A DNA stretch of 54,853 nt from a virus. Below the pieces are notes generated by a model. That model saw only the letters and a program-made list of their open reading frames with translations, was not told the DNA's origin and ran no database searches. The position numbers were made by a program, and so were the translations under genes. Shown here piece by piece: positions 38,737-49,104 of the stretch. The stretch's first letter is position 1, and the number at the start of each line of letters is the position of its first letter. The stretch lies in the IMG/VR virus record IMGVR_UViG_3300044684_000175, positions 1 to 54,853 of that record; one strand, written 5' to 3'.

Positions 38737-41713
38737 AGATGATGGCGGGGTAGAAATCCCGTTTGAAATCGACATGGCCGGTGCAGAGGCCCTGGACGAT
38801 CTGCGCCAAAAGCTTGGCGCCCTGAATGAGAACATCGACCGTCTTACCGCGGCGATGAGCCAGAATTCCACGGCTGCGAATGCGCAATCCGCCACGTTCA
38901 ACCGCCTGGCCAAAGAGCAGGACGCCACAGCGGCGGCGAGCGCTCGCTTTCTCAACTCGCTGAAGGTCCAAGCGCAGACGCTTGGCCTCACCGGCGCGGC
39001 CCTGGCGGCGGCGAAGGCGGAATATTTCGGCGTTGGAGACGAAGCCGCCGGCGCCATCGCCAAGATAAGCGCGTTTGAAGCCGCTCAAGCGGCCTCGAAA
39101 GAGGCCGCGCGCGCCGAAACGTTGGCCCTGCGCGAGTTGTCGGCCCAAATCAAGGAATTGGAAGCTGCTGAGGCTTCGGAAGCGGCGGCGAAGGCTCGCA
39201 TTATCGCTGCCCAGGAAGCTGCGCGCGCCGAAATCAACGCGGCGGCGGCTCAGGCGACATACAACGACTTGTTGGGCGTTGGTGGGGGCAGTGGAAACAG
39301 CGCCAAGGCGTCGGCGGCCGTGTTCCAAGACGCTTTCGCCGCTGAAGAAGCAGAGGCCGCGCGCGCCGCCGCGGCCATTCAGACCGAACAGAAGGCGCAA
39401 GCCGCTGCGGCGGCCGAAGCTGAAGCGGCGACCGCTGCTCGTCAGAAGGTCATCGCCGAGATTGAGCGCGAGGCGGCCCTCGTTGGTAAGTCCCGCGCCG
39501 AGGCGCTGGCTTATAAAGCGGCGCAGGCCGGAGTGTCCGAGGAAGTCGCTGGAGCCATCGGCAAGGTCGAGCAATACACCGCCGCCATGAACAAGGCCCA
39601 CGGTGCCACCTCTACGGTGACGCGCGAAACGCTGGTTCTTGGTCGGGAAGCCCTGCGCGGTAACTGGACCCGCATGGCCGGTTCATCGACGATCCTCGCC
39701 TCAGCGATTGGCGTTGATCTTGTGCCAGTCCTTATCGCTGCCGCCGCTGCGGCTGCAACGTTCGGTGCAGCGTTCGAACTGCTGCATGTCAACCTCGCCC
39801 GGGGCATTCCTGACGACTTGACCAAGGGCATGCACCTGACCCAGGAGCAACTCGAACGGGTTAAAGACCGGACGGTGACGTTTGGTGACACGGTCAAGGC
39901 CACCTTCGAGGTCATCGGTCGTGACATCGAGAAGCAGATGGGCGGGAGCCTTCACAAGGTCCATGAAATCCTTGATCAGGTCGCCTATTTCCTCGGTGCT
40001 CAGTTCGAACAGTCGGTGTCGAATATCGCGGCTGAGTTCGCCATGGCGTTCGAAGTGGCGAAGGACGTATGGCAGAAGTTCCCTGACGTCATGCGAGACA
40101 TCGCGGAGTCGGTTTATAATTTCGTGGGTCAGAAGCTTGTTGACCTCGAAAATCTCACCATCGACCTGATCAATGATCTGACGCGTGCAGCCAATGAGGC
40201 TGCGGGGATCAAGATACCGCAACTCGATCACCAGCCGTTCGAGGCGCTTCACTCCTCGGCGTCTGGGACGCTGGCTGCTATTGGCGCCGACGCGATCAAG
40301 ACCGGCGAAACGGTTTACAAGTCTGTCCACGGCATGATGGACGGCCTCGCCAACGATATTAAGAACCAGAGCATCAAGGATGCGATGGAACGGATCCGTG
40401 ACGAGGCGGGGAAGGCCAGGCGAGAGAAGGGGGCGGCATCGCCACTCCAACTTGACCGAGAGGAACTTGAGCAAAGACTTCTCGCGCGAAAGGCTTTCGG
40501 CGACGACGCCCTCGCGATTGAAGATGACTTTTGGACGAAGATAGCCAACGATCAGAAGCGGTCGCAGGCCGAACGCACGGCCGCCGCGACTGAGGCGGCG
40601 AAAGTCGAGTTGGAACAATGGAAACGCGGTCTCCAGGCCCAACTTGACGCCACTAAAAACGCCGTGGACCTGCAGAAGGAAATCCTCAAGACCCAGTACG
40701 ACACCAGCATCGGCGACGCCAATGCACAGATTGCGGCGGACAAGGGCGATCCCGAGGCTTTGCAGGCGGACTATGCGGCCCGGCTGAAGGTCCAAGAGGA
40801 TTACATCAACGCCGTCGAGGCACTCGACGAAAAGGCGATAGTCGCGAAGAAGGCTTATGACGCTCTCATGGGCGATCATAATGCCGAAGCCAACGATGAT
40901 GCCGCGCTCGCGATGGCGAAACAGAAGGCCTTGGACCAGATCGCGCAGGCTCAGGCCAAGGCCAAGAAAGACGAGGCGGCGGCGACGCGAGAGGCGGTTC
41001 AGGCGCAGATCAACGAATATCGGCGAATGTTTACCGAAATCGGTGATGGCATGCGTCGCGCCGTCGAGGGCCTGATCGAACATACAATGACATGGCGCCA
41101 GGCCGTGGTGAGGATTGAGGAAAGCCTTCTCGACAGCTTCCTGCGTGTTCAGGAGCGATCCTTGGCCAAAGAATTGGCGACCAATGCTCAGAAATTGGCA
41201 TCTCATCACGCCATGAACGCAGCCAAGGCCACCTCGGATCAACAGTATGGTCTCCTGTCCATGCTGTGGTCATTTCTTACCGGCAGGACGGCCGTAGCCA
41301 ATGATGCGGTACAAGCCGGGGCAGGTGCGTTCAAGGCCGCCGCCGAAACCCCGATAGTCGGGCCGTTCGAGGCGCCGGCGGCTGGTGCCGCTGCTTTCGC
41401 AGCCGTCTCGGCTATGGCGGCCGGCCTGTCCCAGTTCTCCGCCGCCGGCGGGATGTGGGAAGTGCCGTCCGATGGGACGCGCATCACGGCACACGCCAAG
41501 GAAATGGTCCTCCCGGCGTGGGCTGCAGTTCCGCTCCGCGACATGCTCATGGGACAGCGGCCGGGATCGAACTCGACGACGACGAACAATCGCGGTGGCG
41601 ACACCCACCATTGGCACATTTCCCAACTGCCTGGCGAAAGTGCCGATGACCTGGCCAAGCGGATCATCGGCCTCCACGACAAGTCCAAACTCCGCAGGGA
41701 GATGTTCGCATGA
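38723..41713 (+). CDS. Tape measure protein
   Basis: 996 residues. The first 300 are Ala/Glu-rich helix (AAAAEAEAATAARQKVIAEI). A hydrophobic segment lies near 330-350 (VDLVPVLIAAAAAAATFGAA). A long coiled-coil region follows, and the C-terminal 120 residues hold PIVGPFEAPAAGAAAFAAVS, GGMWEVPSDGTRITAHAKEM and an ending seen in GTA-like tape measures. By the usual 0.15 nm per residue the tail would be about 150 nm. Its start overlaps the frameshifted chaperone. Confidence 0.92.
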   Translation: MAAGEDDGGVEIPFEIDMAGAEALDDLRQKLGALNENIDRLTAAMSQNSTAANAQSATFNRLAKEQDATAAASARFLNSLKVQAQTLGLTGAALAAAKAEYFGVGDEAAGAIAKISAFEAAQAASKEAARAETLALRELSAQIKELEAAEASEAAAKARIIAAQEAARAEINAAAAQATYNDLLGVGGGSGNSAKASAAVFQDAFAAEEAEAARAAAAIQTEQKAQAAAAAEAEAATAARQKVIAEIEREAALVGKSRAEALAYKAAQAGVSEEVAGAIGKVEQYTAAMNKAHGATSTVTRETLVLGREALRGNWTRMAGSSTILASAIGVDLVPVLIAAAAAAATFGAAFELLHVNLARGIPDDLTKGMHLTQEQLERVKDRTVTFGDTVKATFEVIGRDIEKQMGGSLHKVHEILDQVAYFLGAQFEQSVSNIAAEFAMAFEVAKDVWQKFPDVMRDIAESVYNFVGQKLVDLENLTIDLINDLTRAANEAAGIKIPQLDHQPFEALHSSASGTLAAIGADAIKTGETVYKSVHGMMDGLANDIKNQSIKDAMERIRDEAGKARREKGAASPLQLDREELEQRLLARKAFGDDALAIEDDFWTKIANDQKRSQAERTAAATEAAKVELEQWKRGLQAQLDATKNAVDLQKEILKTQYDTSIGDANAQIAADKGDPEALQADYAARLKVQEDYINAVEALDEKAIVAKKAYDALMGDHNAEANDDAALAMAKQKALDQIAQAQAKAKKDEAAATREAVQAQINEYRRMFTEIGDGMRRAVEGLIEHTMTWRQAVVRIEESLLDSFLRVQERSLAKELATNAQKLASHHAMNAAKATSDQQYGLLSMLWSFLTGRTAVANDAVQAGAGAFKAAAETPIVGPFEAPAAGAAAFAAVSAMAAGLSQFSAAGGMWEVPSDGTRITAHAKEMVLPAWAAVPLRDMLMGQRPGSNSTTTNNRGGDTHHWHISQLPGESADDLAKRIIGLHDKSKLRREMFA

Positions 41714-42366
41714 TGACGTCGGTGCCGTCACGCTGGGTGGTGACGGAAACCGATCTCACCACCTCTGCGGACGTTTTCCCGGCCCTACCAGGTCAGGGCT
41801 TCGTCGAGAAGGCGCCAACCTTCTCGACCCTGACCCGCACGGCCTCCTCGGGGCGCGAAAGCCGGACGGCGCGATGGTCGGCGCCGCGATGGGCCATCAA
41901 GGTCAGCTACGAGGCGATCCGCAACCGGGTCACGCTGCCGGAGTTGACGCGCATATGGGGCTTTTTCTGCACCGCCCTGGGTTCGTATGGCGCCTGGTTT
42001 TTCCACGATGCCTTCGATGACACCGTCACCACAACCGGCGTCCTCGGCACCGGCGATGGCGCCACCACGGACTTCCAGGCCAGCCGAACCCTCGCGGCAG
42101 GGACCGCGTTCCAGTTTCAGGATCCGGTCTACTGCTTCTGGCTCCAGCCCGTGGTCTACGTCAACGGGGTCGCCACGACCGCCTTCACCGTCCAGCCCTG
42201 GGGTGTGATCCGGTTCAATGCCGCCCCGGCCAACGGGGCCGTCCTGACCTGGTCGGGACAATTCCTCTTCGTCTGCCGGTTCGACCAGGATGACCTCAAC
42301 GTCAAGCAGATGACCCACGACCTGTTCTCGCAGGACGGCATCAAGTTTCTGAGTTTGAAGCCCTAA
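41710..42366 (+). CDS. DUF2460 distal tail protein (GTA ORFg12-like)
   Basis: 218 residues. PALPGQGFVEKAPTFSTLTR, then the SYEAIRNRVTLPELTRIWGF helix, the beta core and a closing RFDQDDLNVKQMTHDLFSQD match DUF2460. In gene transfer agents it forms the distal tail ring. ATGA overlap with the tape measure. Confidence 0.88.
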   Translation: MMTSVPSRWVVTETDLTTSADVFPALPGQGFVEKAPTFSTLTRTASSGRESRTARWSAPRWAIKVSYEAIRNRVTLPELTRIWGFFCTALGSYGAWFFHDAFDDTVTTTGVLGTGDGATTDFQASRTLAAGTAFQFQDPVYCFWLQPVVYVNGVATTAFTVQPWGVIRFNAAPANGAVLTWSGQFLFVCRFDQDDLNVKQMTHDLFSQDGIKFLSLKP

Positions 42367-42370
42367 TCCG

Positions 42371-43321
42371 ATGAAATCCGCATCCACGGCCCTTCAGACC
42401 CTGCTTGCGGGGCGCGACTTCGTGTACGCCGATCTTTACACGATCACGCTCCCGTCGTCGGCTCAGATATTGCTCTGTGGTGGTGACCGCCTCGTCCGCG
42501 CCACCGGCACGGGCGAACTCATAACCGACACCGGCAACCGGATTGTCACCAACACTGGCGCAGGCATCCAGATCACGACCGCCAACGGCGCCGCCTATCC
42601 AATCGGTTGCCCCATCAGTGACGGCGGCATCAAGGCCAAGATCGGGCTCGACCCGAACACGGTCGACATCACCATCCTCGCCGATGACAGCATTGCCTTC
42701 TACAACGGCGAGACCCTGCAGGACTTCCTCTACGCCAACGGGCTCAACGGCGCCTCCATCCGCATCGACCGCGCTTACAGCCCGTCCTGGGAATATCTGC
42801 TGAAGATTGGGCCAACGGGCACGATCAACCGGTTCTCCGGCTTCTTCGGCGTGGCCAAGTCCATCACGCGCACCCAGGCCGTCATATCGGCCTATCCCTG
42901 GACCGACCTGCTCAACACCGACCTGCCGGCCAACGTCTATCAGGCCAGTTGCCTCCACACCTTGTTCGACACGGGCTGCGGCCTGAGCCGAGCGGCATAT
43001 GCCATCTCGGGCGTCGTCGACGTGGGCTCAACAGTCACGACCGTCGCGACCAACCTGACCCAGGCCGCAGGATATTTCACCCTCGGCAAGGTCCAGTTCA
43101 CGTCCGGGGCCAACAACGGACAGCAGCGCACGGTCAAGACGCATGACGGCGCTGGGGACCTCATTCTCGTTCAGGGACTGCCTGCGGCGCCGGCCGCCGG
43201 CGACACGTTCACGATCTATCCCGGTTGCGACCTGAGCCAAAGCACATGCACGAACAAGTTCAACAACCTGCTGAAGTTCAGGGGCTTCCCACTTGTGCCG
43301 CCGCCCGAGGCGTCGTTGTAG
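42371..43321 (+). CDS. DUF2163 tail tip hub protein (GTA ORFg13-like)
   Basis: 316 residues. TALQTLLAGRDFVYADLYTI start and a beta-rich middle. The C-terminal Cys-rich motif, with YPGCDLSQSTCTNKFNNLLK then FRGFPLVPPPEA, is the signature of DUF2163/BR0599. Known GTA homologues bind an iron-sulfur cluster via four Cys in this region; matching Cys are visible at GCD and STC plus earlier SCLHTLFDTGC. Adjacent to the NlpC/P60 gene as expected. Confidence 0.88.
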   Translation: MKSASTALQTLLAGRDFVYADLYTITLPSSAQILLCGGDRLVRATGTGELITDTGNRIVTNTGAGIQITTANGAAYPIGCPISDGGIKAKIGLDPNTVDITILADDSIAFYNGETLQDFLYANGLNGASIRIDRAYSPSWEYLLKIGPTGTINRFSGFFGVAKSITRTQAVISAYPWTDLLNTDLPANVYQASCLHTLFDTGCGLSRAAYAISGVVDVGSTVTTVATNLTQAAGYFTLGKVQFTSGANNGQQRTVKTHDGAGDLILVQGLPAAPAAGDTFTIYPGCDLSQSTCTNKFNNLLKFRGFPLVPPPEASL

Positions 43322-43719
43322 CGGAGGCGATGAGCTGGGTGGGGACGCCGTACCATTCCAACGCCCGGGTCAAGGGCGCCGGCGTGGACTGCGCCCAGAT
43401 GCCGATCGCGGTGTATCACGCCTGTGGCCTGATCCCTGATCTCGATCCGGAATATTCGCCGCAATGGCATCTACACCACGACGATGAACTCTACCTCGAC
43501 CAGGTCCGGCAGTACGCGCGCGAAATCGCGGTCGCGGCGGCGCGGCCTGGCGATTTCCTGGTATGGCGCTTCGACAAAACCTTCAGCCACGGCGCCATCG
43601 TGGTTTCAGAGACTGAGGTGGTCCACGCCCTGATCCGCATTGGCGTCACCGTCTCGCATTGGCGTCAACACAGCGAGTTGAGCAATCGCCCCGTGAGGGC
43701 CTTTACCCTTTGGGACTGA
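43246..43719 (+). CDS. NlpC/P60 cell-wall peptidase of the tail tip (GTA ORFg14-like)
   Basis: 157 residues from ATG 43246; ATG 43330 would cut the first helix. VAEAMSWVGTPYHSNARVKG and GAGVDCAQMPIAV hold catalytic Cys in VDCAQ, and FSHGAIVV supplies the His. It should cut peptidoglycan cross-links to let DNA pass. The overlap of about 76 bp with the previous gene is unusual for this genome, so the start is uncertain. Confidence 0.82.
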   Translation: MHEQVQQPAEVQGLPTCAAARGVVVAEAMSWVGTPYHSNARVKGAGVDCAQMPIAVYHACGLIPDLDPEYSPQWHLHHDDELYLDQVRQYAREIAVAAARPGDFLVWRFDKTFSHGAIVVSETEVVHALIRIGVTVSHWRQHSELSNRPVRAFTLWD

Positions 43720-43725
43720 TCCGTC

Positions 43726-46242
43726 ATGGCGGGGAAAACATCAAGATCGGTGCCCAGGCTCAACCACGCCAGGATCCAGACCTCAACCTATTCCGCGGCG
43801 ATCACCAAAGGCTGGGGCACGTTCCGATGCAGCCTGAACCTGATCTACATGGGACCGCTCCATTCCAAGACCGATAAGGCCGCATCGGGCAAGGGCGGTC
43901 TCGGAGGGGCAAAGACTTACGACTACTGGGCCGATGTCCTGCTGGCGGCCTGCGAAGGCGGCCTTCTCGGCATCGCGGCTTGCAAGGAAGTGTTCAAGGA
44001 CTCGTCGCACTTCGTCGACGGCGATCTCTACACGCACTATAGCACGATCGCTTCGGCCCTGACCGCGCTTGGCAATACCGCCATGGCTGCGGATTACACC
44101 GTCCTGGCCAACCTGGCGCAGGCCATTAACACGGGCTCGACAACGGCGCTCCAGAGTGCGGGCCTATCCATGGCCAATGGTGCGCTGGGCCAGGCGCCTC
44201 AGTCCTGGCTCACCGGCACGAATGCCATCGGTTATAGCCAGACCTGCTATTTCTGGGCCCAGAACTACTCGCTTTCGACCTCGGCGACCCTGTCGAACCA
44301 TACGATGACGCTGATGTCGCAAACCCGCGTCCAGGTCGGCTCCGTGACGCTTGATGACGGTGAGCCGTCGGTCATCATCGCTGATACGCTGCAGAACCCC
44401 TATGACGGTGTGCCGGGCTGGCCCCAAGGCGTGCTTGGGGACTGGACCGAGTACCAGACCGCGAACATGGCCTATAGCTTCTTCATCTCGCCGTCACTGG
44501 ATAGCCAGACCTCCGCCGCCTCGGCGATCCAGGAAATGCTTGACGCGTCCAACGCCGCCGGGTTCTGGTCGGAAGGCGTCCTCAAAATTCGGCCCTATGC
44601 CGACACGGCCAAAACAGCCAACGGTGTCACCTTCACACCGAACCTGACCCCGATCTACAGTCTTTCCGAGGTGGATTACATCGTCTCGGGCAACGAGGAC
44701 CCCATCGAAGTCATCCTGAAAGAGCCGAAGAAGGCCTTCAACCAAGTCCAGGTCGAGTTCGAAGACCGGACCCACCAATACAACACCCAGACCATCCCGG
44801 CGAATGATCAGGCCAGCATCGACCAATACGGCCCGCGCAAGGAAAACCCGGTCAACTACCGCTGCATCAAGATGCCGTCGGTGGCGACCGCCATCGCTCA
44901 GGTCCGGGTGCAGCGCACCGCGAACGTTTGGCGCACGTTCAAGTTCAAACTGGGTCAGGAGTTCGCCGCGCTTGAGCCCATGGACCTGGTGGAACTGAAC
45001 TGTGTCCGGCCCGCCATGACAAACAAGCTGGTCCGGATCACGTCGATAGACGAGGGCGCGGACGACATCTTCACCGTAGAGGCGGAGGAAATGCTGGTCG
45101 GTGCGTCATCAGCCCCGCTTGTCTCGCGGCAGGGCGTTGCGGCTGTATTGACGAATTACGACGTGGCGCCAGGCAATGTGTCCGCGCCCGTCCTTATCAA
45201 TCCGCCGCGGACCATCACCACGGCGGGCGGATACGAGTTGTGGGTCGGGGCCAGCGGCGGCGCGTCCTGGGGCGGCTGCGAGGTCTGGGTCAGCCTCGAC
45301 GGAACAAACTACGCCAAGCAGGGCGAAATCGACGGCCCGTCGACCTATGGCGTCCTCACCGCGGCGCTTGCGGTCGGCACGGATCCTGACACGACCAACA
45401 CCCTTGCGGTCGACCTGTCGCAGTCCACCGGGTCGCTGAGTTCGACGTCAACCACAACGGCCGATGCCGGCGGCACTCTGTGCATCGTCAATGGCGAGTT
45501 GATAAGCTATGCCACCGCAACTCTTACCGGCGCGAATGCGTACAACGTCACCTACCTCCGGCGCGGGCGCTATGGCACCGCGATCGCTTCTCACGCCTCC
45601 GGTGCCGAGTTCGTGGTGCTTGACGGCACGATCTTCAAGTACCCCTACACTTCGCTCCAGATCGGCGCCACGATCTATGTCAAGTTCCTATCGTTCAATC
45701 TGTTCGGCAGGGCGAGGCAGGCATTGTCGGACGTCTCGGCTTACACCGTGACGCTGACCCCGACGGGCGAAGCCACGCTCGATGTTATCGCCTCGGTGAA
45801 CATCGCCGGCGGGTCTCCGACGAACACGCTCGGAACCCTCGCCACCCAATCCTCGGTGACGACCGGCGATATCGCCACCGGCGCCGTCACCCAGACATTC
45901 ATTGTCTCGGGCTCGACGCCGATCACCATGAATGGAACCGATGTCACGGTCCTGACCGACACCCTGACCATCAATCAGGACTGCACGATCCAGGCCACGG
46001 CCGTGATGAAGGCAGCGTTCAGCAACGGCGCCGAGTCTTGGTCCGCCCACCTCTACATCAACGGGACCGACACCTTCCCTACGGGTGGGACGAACTTCGC
46101 CGACAGCTTGGCCATGGCCGGCGCGGTAACCATCACCGGAGCGACATATCCGCTCTCGGTGACGGTCAGCGCCACGTTCAACGCCTCGTCCCACGTCGCC
46201 GTCGATGCACGGAACCTCGTCGTCAACATCCTGAAGCGCTGA
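43726..46242 (+). CDS. Baseplate / tip attachment protein (GTA ORFg15-like)
   Basis: 838 residues. LLAACEGGLLGIAACKEVF, FFISPSLDSQTSAASAIQEM, NQVQVEFEDRTHQYNTQTIP, and the QVRVQRTANVWRTFKFKLG core match the Phage-tail_3 / ORFg15 hub. Residues about 545-640 form a beta module with LCIVNGELISYATATL and YLRRGRYGT, followed by HASGAEFVVLDG. A very similar module occurs inside the SGNH domains downstream. The C-terminal 130 residues are a beta-rich tip. Confidence 0.88.
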   Translation: MAGKTSRSVPRLNHARIQTSTYSAAITKGWGTFRCSLNLIYMGPLHSKTDKAASGKGGLGGAKTYDYWADVLLAACEGGLLGIAACKEVFKDSSHFVDGDLYTHYSTIASALTALGNTAMAADYTVLANLAQAINTGSTTALQSAGLSMANGALGQAPQSWLTGTNAIGYSQTCYFWAQNYSLSTSATLSNHTMTLMSQTRVQVGSVTLDDGEPSVIIADTLQNPYDGVPGWPQGVLGDWTEYQTANMAYSFFISPSLDSQTSAASAIQEMLDASNAAGFWSEGVLKIRPYADTAKTANGVTFTPNLTPIYSLSEVDYIVSGNEDPIEVILKEPKKAFNQVQVEFEDRTHQYNTQTIPANDQASIDQYGPRKENPVNYRCIKMPSVATAIAQVRVQRTANVWRTFKFKLGQEFAALEPMDLVELNCVRPAMTNKLVRITSIDEGADDIFTVEAEEMLVGASSAPLVSRQGVAAVLTNYDVAPGNVSAPVLINPPRTITTAGGYELWVGASGGASWGGCEVWVSLDGTNYAKQGEIDGPSTYGVLTAALAVGTDPDTTNTLAVDLSQSTGSLSSTSTTTADAGGTLCIVNGELISYATATLTGANAYNVTYLRRGRYGTAIASHASGAEFVVLDGTIFKYPYTSLQIGATIYVKFLSFNLFGRARQALSDVSAYTVTLTPTGEATLDVIASVNIAGGSPTNTLGTLATQSSVTTGDIATGAVTQTFIVSGSTPITMNGTDVTVLTDTLTINQDCTIQATAVMKAAFSNGAESWSAHLYINGTDTFPTGGTNFADSLAMAGAVTITGATYPLSVTVSATFNASSHVAVDARNLVVNILKR

Positions 46243-46264
46243 TCCGTCAGCGCCCACCTTTCAC

Positions 46265-46295
46265 AAGCCGCTCGTGACCCGGTCGGCTTCTTTTA
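46265..46295 (+). terminator. Possible rightward terminator before the tail fibre gene
   Basis: AAGCCG (46265-46270) with CGGCTT (46284-46289), 13-base loop, then TTCTTTT. It may reduce read-through from the structural operon into the fibre genes. Confidence 0.5.
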
Positions 46296-46309
46296 TGTGA
46301 TCCGCGCGC

Positions 46310-48304
46310 ATGACCGATATCCAGATCGACGCCCTTTCCCCGGCCGGGACGCTGACGGGAAACGAGAACACGGCCATCAGCCAAGCCGGCGTCACTGTTC
46401 GGACCAATATCACAGGTCTCACGTCATTCGCGGTCGCACAGGCCACCGCAGCCGCGCAGGGCTATGCCAATCAAGCAGCGGCGTCGGCAACGGCTGCGGC
46501 AGCAAGCGCTAGTGCGTTCAACAATCTTTTTGATCAGACATCTCTTCGCTACGCGTTCGGCAAGAAAATGCTGGCGACTGTGGCAGACGCAAACCTTGAA
46601 ATGGGTCTTGGTCTGGCCGAGGACGGCTTTTTTTATGCCAAACATGCTATCCAGGTTGGAGCGGTTGCAAACGGCCTGACCTTCACACGCAGCACCCTTA
46701 CAGGCTTCTATTCAATCCAGCTGGGATCGGTGCAGGGCCAACTGCCGCTTGGTTCGGCGGGCGATATGATCGATACGACCGAGCTTCGCTACTACGCCGG
46801 AAAGGCGGTGGCGTGGGATGTCAGAGACGTCAATGGTCGGGCGTCGATCATCAACACCATAGACGGCGACGTCTATATCCCGAACCTTGTGCTTGGCGCC
46901 AATCAGACCAATAACCTGGACAAGGCCCTGGATACGACCTCGTGGCTATTCAGTTCAGCAAAGGTCGGTTCGGCCTGGCAAATCTTCCGGACGTCGAAGT
47001 CCTCGTGGGGTCAGCCTGTCCAGACCACGTTCACGGGTAACAACCTGAACCCGGTGATAAGCGCCGATGGCGCCAACATCATCTATTCATCGGACAGGCT
47101 GGGTGGTCGAGATCTATTTTACCAGCCTACCGGCGGCCTTGTGAATGGGAAAGATCATCCGGTTTTCCCCACGACCGGCGCCTTCTATTGTCTTGGTGAT
47201 AGCCTCACCCAGGGCGGCGAAGGAAACAGTGGCGCCGGAGCCTATCCAGTGTATCTCGCATCACTGCTGGGGCGAACGGCAACGAACGCGGGTATTGGTG
47301 GCCAAAAGTCCACGCAGATAGCGATGCGGTACGGGGCGGTATCTTGTTGGCTCACGTTCGGCGGATCTTCGGTCACTACAGGCGCCAATAGTGTCGCCGA
47401 TATCGGATCGACATCATCCAACGGAATACCGGTTGGAGCGTGGCCCGGGAACGTTGATCCAGACTACCGGCTTCTTTCGACCGCGGCCAGCTCTGGAAAC
47501 TTCAGCTGCACTGGAACGCTGATAAGCGGTGCAACATCGGTTCACGGCATCCTGGCACGCAGTGTCACCGGAGGAACGACCGAGGTCTATAGCTTCACCC
47601 CGGATGCCAGCGCGTCAGGCCTACCCCTGTCGGTCAGTGGGGCGGTGCAGTTTCTCGTCGACACATTCGGATATGATGACGAACTGGCGGTCTTCTGGCT
47701 AGGGCGCAACAACTACACCCAGACCGCACAAGTCACATCCGACGTAAATGCCTGCGCCGCATGGTTTAAGCCGCTGGCCAAGCGCTTCGTGGTCATGGGT
47801 GTTCTCATCGGCCGGTATTCTTCCGAGGCGTCAGGGCAAGCGAACTATACCACCATCACCGGGTACAACAGTTCGCTCTACGCGGCCTATCCCAACAATT
47901 CCGTCGATCCTAATGCAGCCTTGCTGGCGGCGGCGAATATGTCGGACCCGCTGGACGCTTACCTGCATGGCCTTGGCCAACCGCCGGCATCACTCGCGGC
48001 CGTGACAACGGGGAGCTCGTTCAGCGCCAACGTCGCCGCCGGCGATACGACCTTTTCCTGGTCCGGAACCGCCTCGGTTTACGGGGGCGCAATTCTTCGC
48101 ATCGGCACGGGCGAGGCCATTTACATCAACTCCGTCTCGGGCAGCACGGTTACGTCCTGCGTCCGTGGCTTCGGTGGAACCACGGCGGCAGCATACACAT
48201 CGGGTCAGGCGTTCAATGTCCTCGATCCCATCCACCTAAACGGCTCAGGTTATAACGTCATAGCCACGGCATTATACAACTTTATTTCCGGAAAGAACTG
48301 GTAA
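46310..48304 (+). CDS. Tail fibre with SGNH hydrolase domain
   Basis: 664 residues. An Ala-rich helical stalk (about 40-75) is followed by a beta region with one propeller-like blade (PVISADGANIIYSSDRLGGR). From 293 on comes an SGNH/GDSL hydrolase: CLGDSLTQG with Ser298, NAGIGGQKSTQI, GRNNYTQ in block III, and DPIHLNG with Asp639/His642. A beta module of about 75 residues sits between blocks III and V. SGNH enzymes in tail proteins usually remove O-acetyl groups from surface polysaccharide, so the receptor is probably an acetylated glycan. Stop and start overlap with the next gene (TAATG). Confidence 0.85.
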   Translation: MTDIQIDALSPAGTLTGNENTAISQAGVTVRTNITGLTSFAVAQATAAAQGYANQAAASATAAAASASAFNNLFDQTSLRYAFGKKMLATVADANLEMGLGLAEDGFFYAKHAIQVGAVANGLTFTRSTLTGFYSIQLGSVQGQLPLGSAGDMIDTTELRYYAGKAVAWDVRDVNGRASIINTIDGDVYIPNLVLGANQTNNLDKALDTTSWLFSSAKVGSAWQIFRTSKSSWGQPVQTTFTGNNLNPVISADGANIIYSSDRLGGRDLFYQPTGGLVNGKDHPVFPTTGAFYCLGDSLTQGGEGNSGAGAYPVYLASLLGRTATNAGIGGQKSTQIAMRYGAVSCWLTFGGSSVTTGANSVADIGSTSSNGIPVGAWPGNVDPDYRLLSTAASSGNFSCTGTLISGATSVHGILARSVTGGTTEVYSFTPDASASGLPLSVSGAVQFLVDTFGYDDELAVFWLGRNNYTQTAQVTSDVNACAAWFKPLAKRFVVMGVLIGRYSSEASGQANYTTITGYNSSLYAAYPNNSVDPNAALLAAANMSDPLDAYLHGLGQPPASLAAVTTGSSFSANVAAGDTTFSWSGTASVYGGAILRIGTGEAIYINSVSGSTVTSCVRGFGGTTAAAYTSGQAFNVLDPIHLNGSGYNVIATALYNFISGKNW

Positions 48305-49095
48305 TGACAATAACTGTCACACAAAAGCTTTCATCAGCTTTCACGGATACGTCGCTTCCGAAGCTTTATCGTGATCCTATTCTTACAGCAGGGTCATTGT
48401 TTTTGTTCGACGCTCTCAATAGCTATTCGAACCCAAACGCAGACGGCAATATCGCGAACGGGGCAACCTTCGCCAATCTCATTGATGGTGCGCCAGGTGC
48501 TACGGCAAACCTGCTCGGATCACATTTCCAGAACCTCACCGGAAAGGCGGGCATCTATTCCGATGGTGCCGGCGGCGGCAGCGCGATCGGCATGGGGGCC
48601 AGCACATATGACCTCTCTGCATCTAACCATGAGTTCTGGGCCTGGCTATGGTTCAAGCTCCCGTCAACTGGATATACCACCAGCAATTACCAGTCTCCGT
48701 TCTTTTATTCGACCAGCAATGCGAACACGTCGCAGTGGTGGTTTGATCTTGGCGTTGGTGGTGTTCAACCCAGGTTCTCCATAGGTGAGGGCGGTACGTC
48801 CGCCATGACGCTGACCAGTCCGACCAATATCACGCCCGGCTCCATCTACATGCTTGCCGGACATTGGAAAGCGGGCGCGCTGATGGAAATGTACCTGAAC
48901 GGGTCGCTGAACAATTCGAACTCATCAGGAATTCCCTCGTCACTGCAGGCCGGAAGCACGGCGCAGCCATCCATCACCGACAATGTCACCGGGACAATTT
49001 ACCGATGGGGGCTTGAGGACCTTACCGTATCGGGGGCCTCCGCCGCTGCGCAAGCATCCGCCGAATACAACGCCAATCATACCCGCTTCATTTGA
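48304..49095 (+). CDS. Lectin-like tail adhesin
   Basis: 263 residues. DGAGGGSAIGMGASTYDLSA, FWAWLWFKLPSTGYTTSNYQ, then AGHWKAGALMEMYLNGSL and a closing YRWGLEDLTVSG look like a concanavalin A / LamG jelly roll. Such domains bind sugars. Directly after the SGNH fibre gene, so it probably belongs to the receptor-binding apparatus. Confidence 0.7.
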   Translation: MTITVTQKLSSAFTDTSLPKLYRDPILTAGSLFLFDALNSYSNPNADGNIANGATFANLIDGAPGATANLLGSHFQNLTGKAGIYSDGAGGGSAIGMGASTYDLSASNHEFWAWLWFKLPSTGYTTSNYQSPFFYSTSNANTSQWWFDLGVGGVQPRFSIGEGGTSAMTLTSPTNITPGSIYMLAGHWKAGALMEMYLNGSLNNSNSSGIPSSLQAGSTAQPSITDNVTGTIYRWGLEDLTVSGASAAAQASAEYNANHTRFI

Positions 49096-49104
49096 GATCA
49101 AATC

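Noticed and set aside
39701-41242. Minus-strand open frame of 513 codons
   Set aside because: Opposite the tape measure gene; shadow of an Ala/Glu-rich coding region.
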